Counted from the stretch's first letter, positions 49,143 through 59,720 are shown. The stretch is DNA of 64,000 bases from an uncultured Roseovarius sp. (GCA_947503145.1 CANNCP010000013.1:1-64000), one strand, 5' to 3'. Translations and numbers: made by a program. The notes: generated from the letters alone by a model not told the origin.

Positions 49143-51131
49143 TCAGAACCTCCGGAATATCAGGAACAGGATCGCGGCCGCCGCGCCGGTGACGAATATC
49201 GCGTAATAATGATGCGACAGCCCGGTTTGCAGCCGCCGTGCATCGGCGCCACTGTGCCCGATGATGCGTGCGGCTCCTTCGGGCAGGCCGTCGGCCAGCG
49301 TTTCGCCCGGATTATCGCTCAGACGTGCCAGTGCGCGCGTTATCGCGACCGTCCGCCAGACCGCAGCGTCGATCAGTCTGTGGTCAGCTTGCATCAATCC
49401 ACGGAAACCGCGCCGACCGTGCGGCAGCATCCGTGTCGCGCCCTCAGCCCCTTGCGGAACCGCGCCCGGTCCCGCCTTGTCGAACCAGCGCCACCCACGC
49501 GCAACCCGCTTTGCCAGTCGGGCGGCCCCGCGCGGGAGCGCATCGAGAACGGCATCGTCGATATAGGCGGCCAGACGGGCCATCTGCCCGAAGGGCAGGA
49601 CGATCCCGGCGTCGATCAGCGCAGGCAGACCCAGCCAGTCAGCGGCTTGCGGCTCCGGCGCCTTTTCCCGCCGTGCCAGCGTCAGCCCGGCCAGCAGGCC
49701 GGTGGCGACCAGCACGAGCGACACTGCGGTTTCCAGCGATACCCCCTCGGGCAGGCGCATCGGCAATGCCGCCTGCACCGGGTCGAGCCACAACAGCCCA
49801 AGACCGACGCAAGCCAGGGCCAGCGCCCCCGTCGCGGCAATCTCGGGCCAGCGCGGCCTTGCCTCCGGCGCCGTATTCCCCGGCGCATAGGCCAGCCACC
49901 AAAACCGCGCGGCATACGCGGCGGAAAGCGCGCCTGCGACCATCACAGCAAGCCCCAGCCAGAGGCTTTCGTGCATGGCGGCGGCAGCAATCCGTTCCTT
50001 GCTCCAGGCGGCGCCCATGGGCGGCACCGCTGCCAGCGCCAGAGCCGCCAGCGCGGTCAGCCCGGCTGTCCAGGGCAGCGCGTGCATATATCCCATTTCG
50101 CGCAGGCGATAGGTTCCGGCGGCCTCTCCCGCGATCCCGGCAGACAGGAACAGCGGTGCCTTGAACGCGGCATGGGTGACCAGATGCACCACCGCGACGC
50201 CCGGGTAGCCCACGCCCACGGCCACGGCCACGGCCACGAACATCAGCCCCAGTTGCGCCGAGGTCGAGGCCGCCAGCAGCTTTTTCGCGTGCCCGTGCAT
50301 CACCGCCACCGCGCCGCCCGCCAGCGCCGTGACGAGGCCAAGCGCGATGACCGCGCCGCTCCAGCCCGGCACGCCGCTTAGCCACGGATGCAGCCGCGCC
50401 AGCAGATAGGCCCCCGCCGCGACCATCGTCGCCGCGTGCAGCAGCGCCGAGACCGAGGACGGCCCGTCCATCGCGCGGAACAGCCAGACCGCGAACGGCC
50501 CTTGCCCCGCCTTGGCCCCGGCAGCGACCAGCACGCCGAAGGCGGCCAGCGCCAGCGCCGTTCCGTTCAGCCGCCCGAGCGCGGCATAATCGAGCGTGCC
50601 CGCGCCGCTCCATGTCGCCATCAGCGCGATGAACAGGCCCAGATCGCCCAGCCGGGTGGTCACGAAGGCATAGCGCCCCGAGGCCATGTTTGTGTGGTCG
50701 CGCCAATGGTGGCCGATCAGCGCCCAGGAACAGAACCCCATCACCTCCCAGCCGATCAGCAGCGACAGCAGGTCGGCGGCGGTCACGGTCAGCAGCATCG
50801 CGCCGGTGAATATCAACATCAGGCCGAGCAGCCGCGCCCGCCCGCGCCGTTCCTCATGCGCGGCGGCAAAGACCAGAACCGCCAGCGCCACCGCCGGGAC
50901 GGTGATCGCCACGGCGGCCGAAAGCGGCGTCAGCGCCAGCCGCAATTCCAGCCCCGTGCCCCAGACAAAGCTGCCCTGCCAGCCCTGCGCGGCGGCCAGC
51001 ACCGCCAGCGCCAGCGTCACAACTGCCGCGCCGCCCGTTATCAGCGCCAGGCGCAGCCGCGGCCCGTCGCCTTGCGTCCAGATCGCCAGCCCGGCCAGCG
51101 CCGGAAAGAGAGGCAGCGCGAACAGCATCAA
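49143..51131 (-). CDS. nuoL: NuoL-like antiporter-type subunit with lateral-helix region
   Basis: A 662-residue NuoL homologue. Family stretches are LLSLLIGWEVMGFCSWALIG (TM5 Glu present), GRYAFVTTRLGDLGLFIAL, GAKAGQGPFAVWLFRAMDGP and SSVSALLHAATMVAAGAYLL; canonical PLHVWLPDAMEGPTPVSAL is changed to PFAVWLFRAMDGPSSVSALL. The C-terminal part extends to 662 residues and includes a charged segment (near 560-640) before a final TM, as in NuoL proteins with the lateral helix. It overlaps nuoK by 4 bp. Start ATG 51131; the preceding gene end supports this start. Confidence 0.88.
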   Translation of the reverse strand: MMLFALPLFPALAGLAIWTQGDGPRLRLALITGGAAVVTLALAVLAAAQGWQGSFVWGTGLELRLALTPLSAAVAITVPAVALAVLVFAAAHEERRGRARLLGLMLIFTGAMLLTVTAADLLSLLIGWEVMGFCSWALIGHHWRDHTNMASGRYAFVTTRLGDLGLFIALMATWSGAGTLDYAALGRLNGTALALAAFGVLVAAGAKAGQGPFAVWLFRAMDGPSSVSALLHAATMVAAGAYLLARLHPWLSGVPGWSGAVIALGLVTALAGGAVAVMHGHAKKLLAASTSAQLGLMFVAVAVAVGVGYPGVAVVHLVTHAAFKAPLFLSAGIAGEAAGTYRLREMGYMHALPWTAGLTALAALALAAVPPMGAAWSKERIAAAAMHESLWLGLAVMVAGALSAAYAARFWWLAYAPGNTAPEARPRWPEIAATGALALACVGLGLLWLDPVQAALPMRLPEGVSLETAVSLVLVATGLLAGLTLARREKAPEPQAADWLGLPALIDAGIVLPFGQMARLAAYIDDAVLDALPRGAARLAKRVARGWRWFDKAGPGAVPQGAEGATRMLPHGRRGFRGLMQADHRLIDAAVWRTVAITRALARLSDNPGETLADGLPEGAARIIGHSGADARRLQTGLSHHYYAIFVTGAAAAILFLIFRRF

Positions 51132-51433
51132 TGCCTCATCGTCTTCAGGCTTTCGGTTATGTCCGCCTGCCGCTTGCGGTAGACCGCGACGACAAGCGCA
51201 AAGCCCACCGCCATCTCGACCGCCATCACCGCCATGACGATGATTGCCAGAAGCTGCCCCTCGGGCGCGCCACCAAGCGAGAACGCCCAGAAACCGATCA
51301 CTGCGAGGATCGCGCCGTTCAACATCAGCTCCAGCCCCATCATCAGCATGACGAAGCTCTGCTGCGACAGCGCGCCGTAAAGCCCGATGCCGATCAGCGC
51401 GGCGGCGACGATCAGGACGGAGACCAGCGTCAT
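51128..51433 (-). CDS. nuoK: NuoK-like subunit
   Basis: A 101-residue NuoK homologue with three TM segments: LVSVLIVAAALIGIGLYGAL, FVMLMMGLELMLNGAILAVI and IIVMAVMAVEMAVGFALVVA. The two conserved glutamates (in GLELMLN and AVEMAVG) are present. ATG 51433 lies 1 bp after the nuoJ stop (51435), and the end overlaps nuoL by 4 bp, so translation is coupled. Length matches NuoK (about 100 residues). Confidence 0.9.
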   Translation of the reverse strand: MTLVSVLIVAAALIGIGLYGALSQQSFVMLMMGLELMLNGAILAVIGFWAFSLGGAPEGQLLAIIVMAVMAVEMAVGFALVVAVYRKRQADITESLKTMRH

Positions 51434-51434
51434 C

Positions 51435-52034
51435 TCAATGCCCTCCGTGGTGGTGATGTCCGCCGCCATTCTCCGGCTGCCGCCCCGCGGGCGCGCCGCC
51501 GGGGGTAAGGCCGGGCGGCACAGATCCAGCGTCGGAGTCGCTATAGCGGCCCGAGCGGGCCGACAGCACCACCGCGCCGATCATCGTCGCCAAAAGCGTG
51601 ACGCCCGCTGTCTCGAAGATCAGCATCGACGGCCCGAGGAGTTCGTGGCCCAGAGCGCGCACCACGTCGGCGCCCTGTGGCACCGGGTTCGATGGCAGGT
51701 CCGACAGCAGCGCCGCCGCCGACAGCCCGGCAAAGGCGACGATCCCCGCCGCGACGGCAAAGCGGTGCTGATGCACCATTACCATCGGGTTCAGCCCGGC
51801 GGGGTTCATCATGAACATCACCATGAACAGCGCCATGACCATCATCTCGACCGCCATCATGAAGATCGTGGCGATGCCGATATAGGGCGCGGCGAGCAGC
51901 ACCGCGATCAGGCCGACGGCGATGAAAGACACCATCAGCTGAAACGAGGCGCGCACCATGGAATCGACCCGGAACACGCGCCAGCCCGACCAGATCGCCA
52001 GCGCAGAAAGGGCAAGGAAGAGCGCATCGGTCAT
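51435..52034 (-). CDS. nuoJ: NuoJ-like subunit
   Basis: A 199-residue NuoJ homologue with five TM segments (LFLALSALAIWSGWRVFRVD, MVRASFQLMVSFIAVGLIAV, GIATIFMMAVEMMVMALFMV and two more). The final 25 residues are His- and Gly-rich (ENGGGHHHHGGH), which is not seen in canonical NuoJ and could bind metal. It overlaps nuoH by 4 bp. Order and size fit the H-J-K-L-M-N membrane arm without nuoI between H and J. Confidence 0.85.
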   Translation of the reverse strand: MTDALFLALSALAIWSGWRVFRVDSMVRASFQLMVSFIAVGLIAVLLAAPYIGIATIFMMAVEMMVMALFMVMFMMNPAGLNPMVMVHQHRFAVAAGIVAFAGLSAAALLSDLPSNPVPQGADVVRALGHELLGPSMLIFETAGVTLLATMIGAVVLSARSGRYSDSDAGSVPPGLTPGGAPAGRQPENGGGHHHHGGH

Positions 52035-52901
52035 GGCAGCACCTCCACGCCCACCAGCGCCAGACTGGCGAAGGAGAGCGGCAGCAGCACCACCCAGAGC
52101 AGGGTCAGCATCCGTGCGGGTGGCATCCGCACAAAGAACCGCCCGGCAGCCACCGTTGCGGCCATCACGGCCAGCGTCTTAAGCAGCAGCCAGACCGGCC
52201 CCGGCAGCACCGGCCCCAGATGGCCGCCGAGAAAGGCTGTCGCTGCCATGGCCGAGAAAGCTACCAGCATCGCCGCCCGCGCGAATTTCCAAAGCGCCAG
52301 CGCCGGGCCGCTTTCCTCGGCGCTGGTGCCGCCCGCCAGTTCCGCGCCATCGGCATAATCGAACGGCCCGCGCAAGGTGATCGCCAGCCCCAGCGCCATG
52401 AAGAGCGGCAGGCCGAGCGGTTGGCGCACCACGTTCCACAGACCGCGCTGCGCCTCGACGACCTCCACGACCGACAGCGATTTCGCCGGCAGCGCCGCGC
52501 CAATCAGCACGAACATCGACAGCAGCATCGCCGGCAGGGCGATGGCGACATAGCGATAGGCGCCGATCAGTGGAAAGGGCGCGTTCGGCGACCAGCCATG
52601 CAGAAAGACGACCACCACCGTCAGCGCCTCGCTAGCGCCCCAAAGGACAAGGCCGGTTGACAGATCGCTGGCGACGACGTCCTCGGCCAGCGGCACCACT
52701 GACAGGCCCACCAGCGCCAGCGCCAGATACCAGCCGGTCGGGCGCCTCGGTCGGGGTGTTCGGACGCAGCAGCAGCGCCGCGCCATTGCGGATCGGCCCC
52801 ATGACAACGGCGCCGCGCCCGGTGCCGATGCGGTCGAACATCGCGGCAAACCAGACCAGCGGCGGCAGCGCCATCAGCAGGATGACGGTTGCAAGGATCA
52901 T
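52031..52901 (-). pseudogene. nuoH: NuoH-like subunit gene with a frameshift
   Basis: The N-terminal reading starts at ATG 52901 (MILATVILLMALPPLVWFAA) and proceeds to EAPDRLV, where it shifts frame near 52730-52733. The next frame continues WYLALALVGLSVVPLAEDVV to the end at 52031. One extra or two missing nucleotides at the CTGGTATCTGG stretch would explain this. Combined length is about 290 residues, with PFDYADGAELAGGTSAEESG matching the PFDLPEAE-like segment of NuoH. The start overlaps the previous gene stop by 4 bp. Since all neighbours are intact, a sequencing error or a very recent mutation is likely. If real, the module is broken. Confidence 0.82.
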
Positions 52902-53776
52902 GCGGTCTCCTTGGTCAAAAAGGCGGCGCGCAGGCGCGAGGGCGGGAAACTGGCCAGCCAGAGCACCGCCTCGGCCCATTCCAGACCCGGCAGCGCCTCG
53001 GACAAGGGGGCGGGTGTTTCGGCAACCGCCTCACCGCGTAGCCATGTCGCCAGCCGTCGCCGCATGCCCGAGCCTTTGGGCAGCGCCATGAGCGCCCCGC
53101 GCATCCGTGCAGCAACCGGCCCGATCCCCATCAGCCGCAGCATCCGCGCGGCGCAGAGGGCGGGCGCATCGCCCCGCCGCCCCTGTTCAATCGGTGGCGA
53201 GACCACGGTGGCCGATACGATCACGTCACCTTGCAACGTCATATCCAGCACAAGCCCCGGCGGCCACATCGGCAGGAACGGGCCGAACCGCGCAGTATAG
53301 GCATCCAGCGCCAGCCCGTCGCGGATGTCGTCCGCAGTCATCGCCATCGGCCGGCCATAGGGATTGCCGCCCATCATGCCGCGCCCGCCTTGCCCGTGCG
53401 GTCCCATCCCCTGCCAGGGATGCGGCGGCACGTCGGGGCGCTGGTCGGGGTCATCCGCCTCTGCCGCAGCCCGGATCGCGGGCAGGGGATCGTCGCCCGC
53501 CACGGCCTCGCCCCGCTGGAACAGCGGCGGCGCCTGCCACCAGACCGTCCCGCGCGGCGTCGGGATCTGCGCGTGAAGCCGTTCCAGTTCGGTCTTGTGC
53601 GCGCCATCCACCGCGCCCGCGACCAGCAGCACGCGGGCGTGGCGGGGGCTGTCAACCAGACGCAGGCCGGGCCGGTGCCGCAGCCCTTCGACCGGCACCA
53701 GACCCTGTGCGCCAACCACCGCAAAAACCGGGATCTCGGCGCCGCGCGCCAGGGCGGAAAGCCAGTTCATTGCCAT
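52898..53776 (-). CDS. NuoB-NuoD-like fusion lacking the iron-sulfur cysteines
   Basis: A 292-residue protein. Start ATG 53776 has AGGGGG 7 nt upstream. Residues 12-80 are NuoB-like: RLVDSPRHARVLLVAGAVDG and LERLHAQIPTPRGTVWW correspond to the NuoB ASPRQADLMIVAG ... QMPEPKWVIAMG region. The NuoB Cys motifs are missing; only one Cys (208) occurs in the whole protein. A His/Met/Gly-rich linker (116-145) follows. Residues 147-200 are NuoD-like (RDGLALDAYTARFGPFLPMW, LVLDMTLQGDVIVSATVV). It should not carry cluster N2, so it may be a structural adaptor that caps the membrane arm. Intact and in-frame with nuoA/nuoH overlaps. Confidence 0.72.
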   Translation of the reverse strand: MAMNWLSALARGAEIPVFAVVGAQGLVPVEGLRHRPGLRLVDSPRHARVLLVAGAVDGAHKTELERLHAQIPTPRGTVWWQAPPLFQRGEAVAGDDPLPAIRAAAEADDPDQRPDVPPHPWQGMGPHGQGGRGMMGGNPYGRPMAMTADDIRDGLALDAYTARFGPFLPMWPPGLVLDMTLQGDVIVSATVVSPPIEQGRRGDAPALCAARMLRLMGIGPVAARMRGALMALPKGSGMRRRLATWLRGEAVAETPAPLSEALPGLEWAEAVLWLASFPPSRLRAAFLTKETA

Positions 53777-54111
53777 CGGAACACCCCCTCGCGCCAGCCA
53801 TAGAGGATACCGACGGACAGGATGCCGAGGAACATGCCCATCTCGGCCAGCGCCACCGGCCCGGTTTCGACATAGACCACCGCCCACGGATACATGAACA
53901 TCATCTCCATCTCAAAGGCGATGAAGAGCAGCGTCATCGGGTAATAGCGCACATGAAACCGCTGCCAGGCATGGGTTTCGGGCAGCCCACCCCCGAGAAA
54001 GGGCGCGCGCTGCGGCCATGTCGCATCAGTCCGCGCGCCGATCCGCTGCATCGCGACCGCAAAGGCGATGGCAAGCAGCACAAGGATGAGGGGCATTGCG
54101 ATCCCGGTCAT
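53767..54111 (-). CDS. nuoA: NuoA-like subunit
   Basis: A 114-residue NuoA homologue. TM1 is MPLILVLLAIAFAVAMQRIG; the cytoplasmic loop holds PFLGGGLPETHAWQRFHVRY, then TM2 YPMTLLFIAFEMEMMFMYPW with the conserved acidic EMEMMFMYPWAVV motif. The canonical Cys of the loop (ECGF in NuoA) is replaced. It is the first gene of the module and overlaps the next gene by 10 bp. A promoter should lie at 54112-54234; TATGCTAT-type sequences are visible but not convincing. Confidence 0.85.
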   Translation of the reverse strand: MTGIAMPLILVLLAIAFAVAMQRIGARTDATWPQRAPFLGGGLPETHAWQRFHVRYYPMTLLFIAFEMEMMFMYPWAVVYVETGPVALAEMGMFLGILSVGILYGWREGVFRWQ

Positions 54112-54234
54112 CGTCCTGTCCTCCGTTCACGTTCCGCGCGGGGTCATTCCCGACGCCTTATCACCCATTCCGTGAAGGATAGCATATCCAACCGCAGTGT
54201 CGTCCGACCTGCCCGTGCCATCCCGAAACGACGC

Positions 54235-55116
54235 TCACGGCGCACACCGGTAGAAGCCGCGGAACCCGGCGGTCAGGCCGGCATCCAGCTCAAGGGTCAG
54301 GTCGGCCTCCTGCATGGTTCCGTCCGCGTTCAGGGCACCGCCGCCCGGCGCGCTCACCTCTATGGCAAGACCGTCCGCGCGCGGCGCGGCGCCGGTCGCA
54401 ATATCGCCTTCCGGCGCAACGTCCAGCCGCACCAGATCGCCGCTGAGTTTCACAAGGCCCGCCATGTCGTCACCGACCGAACCGATTGCGAGCACCGCGG
54501 GACTGTCGGAGGTGTAGGAGAACGTGCAGGTGGGACCATCTGGGAAAAGCCGCGCGATTTCCGCGTCACTCATGAAGCCCGGATCGAGAACCGGTATATT
54601 GGCCGTGGAAAGCGCCTGGTCGAGGCTCACGATTTCGCCGACACTCGACTCTTGCGGCTCGGACATCACGCCCGATGCCTCGATCTCGTCGACAAGATAC
54701 CGCATCTGGGCAATTTCCTTGTCCTGGGCATAGATGATTTCATCGGCCAGCTTGCGCACGCGGGCATCTTCGATATTGGCCCGGCTCGACGTCATGATGG
54801 CGATGGAATGATGCGGGATCATCGCCCGCATGAAGCTGGTATCGCCGACCGTCACCTGGCTGCGCACCAGCCAGAGCGACGCTGCGAAGGCCAACGCTGC
54901 ACCCGCAAAAATCGAGGCGTTGATTGTCTTGCTGGAATACATTGACAACATGAATCCGAGCATGATGAAGGCCATTGTCGCGCCCATCAGGACCGCCATG
55001 TAGGCCCGTGTCTCCGACCAGAAGACATGCGCCCAGAGGTAGGTATTGAGATACATCAGGATGAACATCACGACCGTCGAGGTCGCGATCATTGCGGCAA
55101 ATCTCCAATATGACAT
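54235..55116 (-). CDS. DUF305-type membrane protein
   Basis: A 293-residue protein with four TM segments (residues 5-90) followed by a DUF305 region: FMRAMIPHHSIAIMTSSRAN and EDARVRKLADEIIYAQDKEI with ALLYLVDEIEASGVMSE-like RYLVDEIEASGVMSEPQ. The H-H pair after MIP is typical of DUF305. The last 130 residues form a second, less clear domain (LFPDGPTCTFSYTSDSPAVL). DUF305 proteins are frequent in copper and other metal resistance loci. Its promoter region contains two adjacent palindromes (55154-55188), one of them CueR-box-like. Function unknown; a metal-binding role is probable. Confidence 0.72.
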   Translation of the reverse strand: MSYWRFAAMIATSTVVMFILMYLNTYLWAHVFWSETRAYMAVLMGATMAFIMLGFMLSMYSSKTINASIFAGAALAFAASLWLVRSQVTVGDTSFMRAMIPHHSIAIMTSSRANIEDARVRKLADEIIYAQDKEIAQMRYLVDEIEASGVMSEPQESSVGEIVSLDQALSTANIPVLDPGFMSDAEIARLFPDGPTCTFSYTSDSPAVLAIGSVGDDMAGLVKLSGDLVRLDVAPEGDIATGAAPRADGLAIEVSAPGGGALNADGTMQEADLTLELDAGLTAGFRGFYRCAP

Positions 55117-55153
55117 GAGTGACCTTTCAGATTCGCGTTAAAACAAGGTAACG

Positions 55154-55188
55154 ACCTTCCAGCGCTGGAGGGTTCCAAAGCTTTGGAA
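55154..55188. promoter_or_regulatory. CueR-box-like dyad and adjacent perfect palindrome upstream of DUF305 gene
   Basis: ACCTTCC-AGCGCT-GGAGGGT (55154-55173) resembles the ACCTTCC...GGAAGGT dyad of CueR/HmrR sites, with a 6-bp centre in place of 7. TTCCAAAGCTTTGGAA (55173-55188) is a 16-bp perfect palindrome next to it. Read on the minus strand, GGAACC and TTACCT flank a 19-bp spacer, as MerR-family promoters do. Confidence 0.5.
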
Positions 55189-55209
55189 AGTCCAGATATG
55201 CGGCAGGCG

Positions 55210-55626
55210 TCAGGAATGTCGTCTGGTCGTGACCAGAAAGATGGTCGAAGCCGAACAGCTGATCAGCAAGAAACCGTTCAGCGCCTCAATCCCCGCCAGA
55301 AAGCGCAGATGACCTGTCGGATAGATGTCGCCCAGCCCAAGGGAAGAATAATTCACCACTGAGAAATAGAACACATCCATGAATGAGTTCACGTCAGCTT
55401 GCGCAAAACCGCCAATGCCCGTCGGTTCGCCGATAAAGAAGCCGACCGCGTAGAGCCCTGCCTCGGCAATATGCGCGGCCGCCAGGACGTAAAGGGCAAT
55501 CAACAGTGCACCTGTGCCGGTGATGTGCTTCCGGTCGGTAAGGTGCATGGCGAATGCCATTGCACGCGCATGCAGGCCACCGCACAATCCGAAAAGAATG
55601 ATGACCAGCCCTGCAGCCAGTGTCAT
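55210..55626 (-). CDS. small two-TM ion channel-like protein
   Basis: A 138-residue protein with several hydrophobic segments and a pore-like motif VNYSSLGLGDIYPTGHLRFL, close to the TTVGYGD type of potassium channels, followed by the inner helix AGIEALNGFLLISCSASTIF. The first part has a re-entrant hydrophobic region and HLTDRKHITGTGALLIALYV. It lies 15 bp downstream of cueR and is likely co-transcribed with copA-cueR. The ion is unknown; the filter SSLGLGD is not the strict K+ signature. Charge balance during metal efflux is a possible role (inference). Confidence 0.7.
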   Translation of the reverse strand: MTLAAGLVIILFGLCGGLHARAMAFAMHLTDRKHITGTGALLIALYVLAAAHIAEAGLYAVGFFIGEPTGIGGFAQADVNSFMDVFYFSVVNYSSLGLGDIYPTGHLRFLAGIEALNGFLLISCSASTIFLVTTRRHS

Positions 55627-55641
55627 ACGCGACTGTCCCTC

Positions 55642-56061
55642 TTAACCGGCTTCATTCAGCAGAGCGATTTCTTCCTCTTTCGCTGCAAGATCGGCCAGGA
55701 TAGGGCAGTCGGGCCGGTGGTCTCCGGCGCAGGCATCGACGAGATGCGCAAGCGTCGCGCGCATCTCCGTCAACTCCGCGATCTTCCGGTCAATCCGGTC
55801 AAGCTGCACTTCGGCGATCTGTTTGACCTCGGAGCTGGTGCGGTCGTCGTCCTCGTAGAGCTTCAGGAGATTGCGGCAATCCTCGATGCTGAAGCCGAGC
55901 GCGCGGGCGCGCCCGAGGAATGCCAGCTTGTGCACGTCGCGGTCGCGAAAGCTGCGATAGCCGTTGGCGCTGCGCAGCGGCTTGACCAGCCCGATATCCT
56001 CGTAATAGCGGATTGTCTTGGCCGGCAGGCCGGAGCGTTCCGCGACATCTCCGATGTTCAT
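55642..56061 (-). CDS. cueR: CueR-type copper-responsive MerR regulator
   Basis: A 139-residue MerR-family regulator. The start ATG 56061 has AAGGAGG upstream and gives MNIGDVAERSGLPAKTIRYY (winged HTH). The C-terminal metal-binding loop has Cys111 and Cys119 in DACAGDHRPDCPIL, matching the C-x7-C spacing of CueR/HmrR. This supports Cu(I)/Ag(I) sensing. It follows copA by 13 bp and precedes the channel gene. It should activate the copA promoter (58610-58640) and the plus-strand promoter next to it; both carry CCTTCC-type dyads and a -35 TTGACC. Confidence 0.88.
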   Translation of the reverse strand: MNIGDVAERSGLPAKTIRYYEDIGLVKPLRSANGYRSFRDRDVHKLAFLGRARALGFSIEDCRNLLKLYEDDDRTSSEVKQIAEVQLDRIDRKIAELTEMRATLAHLVDACAGDHRPDCPILADLAAKEEEIALLNEAG

Positions 56062-56074
56062 CTCAAAATCCTCC

Positions 56075-58582
<2,508 letters not shown>

Positions 58583-58609
58583 GGCGGACTCCTGTCTGGA
58601 TTTGTCCGA

Positions 58610-58640
58610 AAGATAGGGGTTCCACCTGATGGAAGGTCAA
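58610..58640 (-). promoter_or_regulatory. CueR-type promoter of copA
   Basis: On the minus strand: TTGACC (58640-58635), a 19-bp spacer and TATCTT (58615-58610). The spacer carries the dyad CCTTCC-ATCAGGT-GGAACC. A 19-bp spacer with this dyad is the hallmark of MerR-family copper promoters such as copA of E. coli. Confidence 0.78.
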
Positions 58641-58668
58641 TAGGGTTCAAAAATATTCCATTCCGTCC

Positions 58669-58692
58669 TTGACCTTCCTGCGGTGGAAGACC
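58669..58692 (+). promoter_or_regulatory. CueR-like dyad upstream of copZ
   Basis: TTGACC (58669-58674) and CCTTCC-TGCGGT-GGAAGA (58673-58690), a near-dyad with a 6-bp centre, 35 bp before the copZ start. The -10 box (about 58694-58699) is weak. Confidence 0.6.
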
Positions 58693-58723
58693 TCACCTGA
58701 ACTGGAATTCGAAGGAGATAGGC

Positions 58724-58930
58724 ATGACCAGATTGAGCGTACCGGACATGAGCTGCGGGCACTGCACCGCTGCAATCGAGAAGGCGATCAAGGCAATTGA
58801 TCCAACCGCCAGGGTTTCCTGTGACCTTGGGGCGCATATTGTCGAGGTGGAGAGCTTTCTAAGCGAGCGGGCCGTGTCCGAAGCAATTCGCGATGCCGGC
58901 TATGATGCAAAAACACCGGCAGCGACCTGA
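58724..58930 (+). CDS. copZ: CopZ-like copper chaperone (HMA domain)
   Basis: A 68-residue single HMA-domain protein, MTRLSVPDMSCGHCTAAIEK, with the metal motif MSCGHC (residues 9-14) and the usual beta-alpha-beta-beta-alpha-beta layout (RVSCDLGAHIVEVES, AIRDAGYDAKTPA). GAAGGAGATAGGC precedes the ATG. It is divergent from copA and shares the CueR-controlled intergenic region. CopZ proteins hand Cu(I) to CopA or to CueR. The gene is complete, and a terminator at 58938-58964 separates it from the convergent dsbA-like gene. Confidence 0.9.
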   Translation: MTRLSVPDMSCGHCTAAIEKAIKAIDPTARVSCDLGAHIVEVESFLSERAVSEAIRDAGYDAKTPAAT

Positions 58931-58937
58931 TACGAAA

Positions 58938-58964
58938 AATGGCGCCGGCGGGTCCGGCGCCATT
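58938..58964 (-). terminator. terminator after the dsbA-like operon
   Basis: AATGGCGCCGG (58938-58948) pairs with CCGGCGCCATT (58954-58964), 11 bp, loop of 5. On the minus strand it is followed by a T-run (TTTTTCGTA); it could also end copZ transcripts. Confidence 0.72.
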
Positions 58965-58989
58965 CCAACATCTGATCTGGCGAGCGAGA

Positions 58990-59718
58990 TCAATCACTTT
59001 CCCGTGTCTTGTCGACCAGAGCCTCCAGTTGATCCTGTTCGACAAATCCGGGCACAAGGGCGTCTCCGATCACGAAAGACGGTGTTCCGTTGAAACCGAG
59101 CGCCTGGGACAGGCGCATCGATTCGTCGATATGCTCCTGCACCTCGGACGCGTCCATATCGGTGCGCAATTGTTCGATATCGAGCCCGATCTCCTCGGCC
59201 AGGCGCATGACCGATGCTTCCTCGGCGCGCCCTTCCATACCCATCAGTGCCCAGTGAAACTCCTCGTATTTTCCCTGCTGCCTTGCGGCCAGGGCCGCTT
59301 TTGCCGCGAACACCGAATCTTCGTTGAGAATGGGCCATTCGCGATAAACGAGCCGAACATTACTGTCGGCATCCAGAAGCCCCTGAACTTCGGACATGGC
59401 CCGCTTGCAGTAAGGGCAGTTGTAGTCGAAGAACTCCACGACCGTGACATCGCCTTCGGGATTTCCGAGGACCGGCGCGTTCGGATCACGCTCGAGCAAC
59501 TGGCGCTGGTTTTTCAGAACGTCGGCAGCTGCGTCTGCCCGGGTGGCCGCCTGCTCCTGTTCGAGCAACTGCACGGCTTCCATGACGATCTGCGGATTTT
59601 CCCGGATCGCTTCCAGCGCCAGTTCCTTGATCCGTGTATCGCTCGGCTCTTGCGCGAAGCCGGCAATCGGCACGATAGCCAGGCCAAGCGCCAGGGCTGC
59701 GGTTTTCATCGGGTGCAT
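58990..59718 (-). CDS. DsbA-family thiol:disulfide oxidoreductase
   Basis: A 242-residue exported protein. Start 59718 has AAGGA 8 nt upstream, giving a signal peptide (MHPMKTAALALGLAIVPIAG). The active site is FDYNCPYCKRAM with CPYC at residues 101-104, and the cis-Pro motif is GFNGTPSFVIGD. An extra N-terminal helical region (residues 25-80) precedes the thioredoxin fold, as in BdbD/ScsC-like relatives. In this operon it may form disulfides in, or protect, the periplasmic cytochromes and copper proteins. It is the last gene of the operon, 2 bp after the cytochrome gene. Confidence 0.85.
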   Translation of the reverse strand: MHPMKTAALALGLAIVPIAGFAQEPSDTRIKELALEAIRENPQIVMEAVQLLEQEQAATRADAAADVLKNQRQLLERDPNAPVLGNPEGDVTVVEFFDYNCPYCKRAMSEVQGLLDADSNVRLVYREWPILNEDSVFAAKAALAARQQGKYEEFHWALMGMEGRAEEASVMRLAEEIGLDIEQLRTDMDASEVQEHIDESMRLSQALGFNGTPSFVIGDALVPGFVEQDQLEALVDKTRESD

Positions 59719-59720
59719 TG

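Noticed and set aside
47473-49206. A 1.7-kb plus-strand frame opposite nuoM
   Set aside because: Extremely Arg/Gln/His-rich translation typical of the reverse complement of a GC-rich membrane protein gene.
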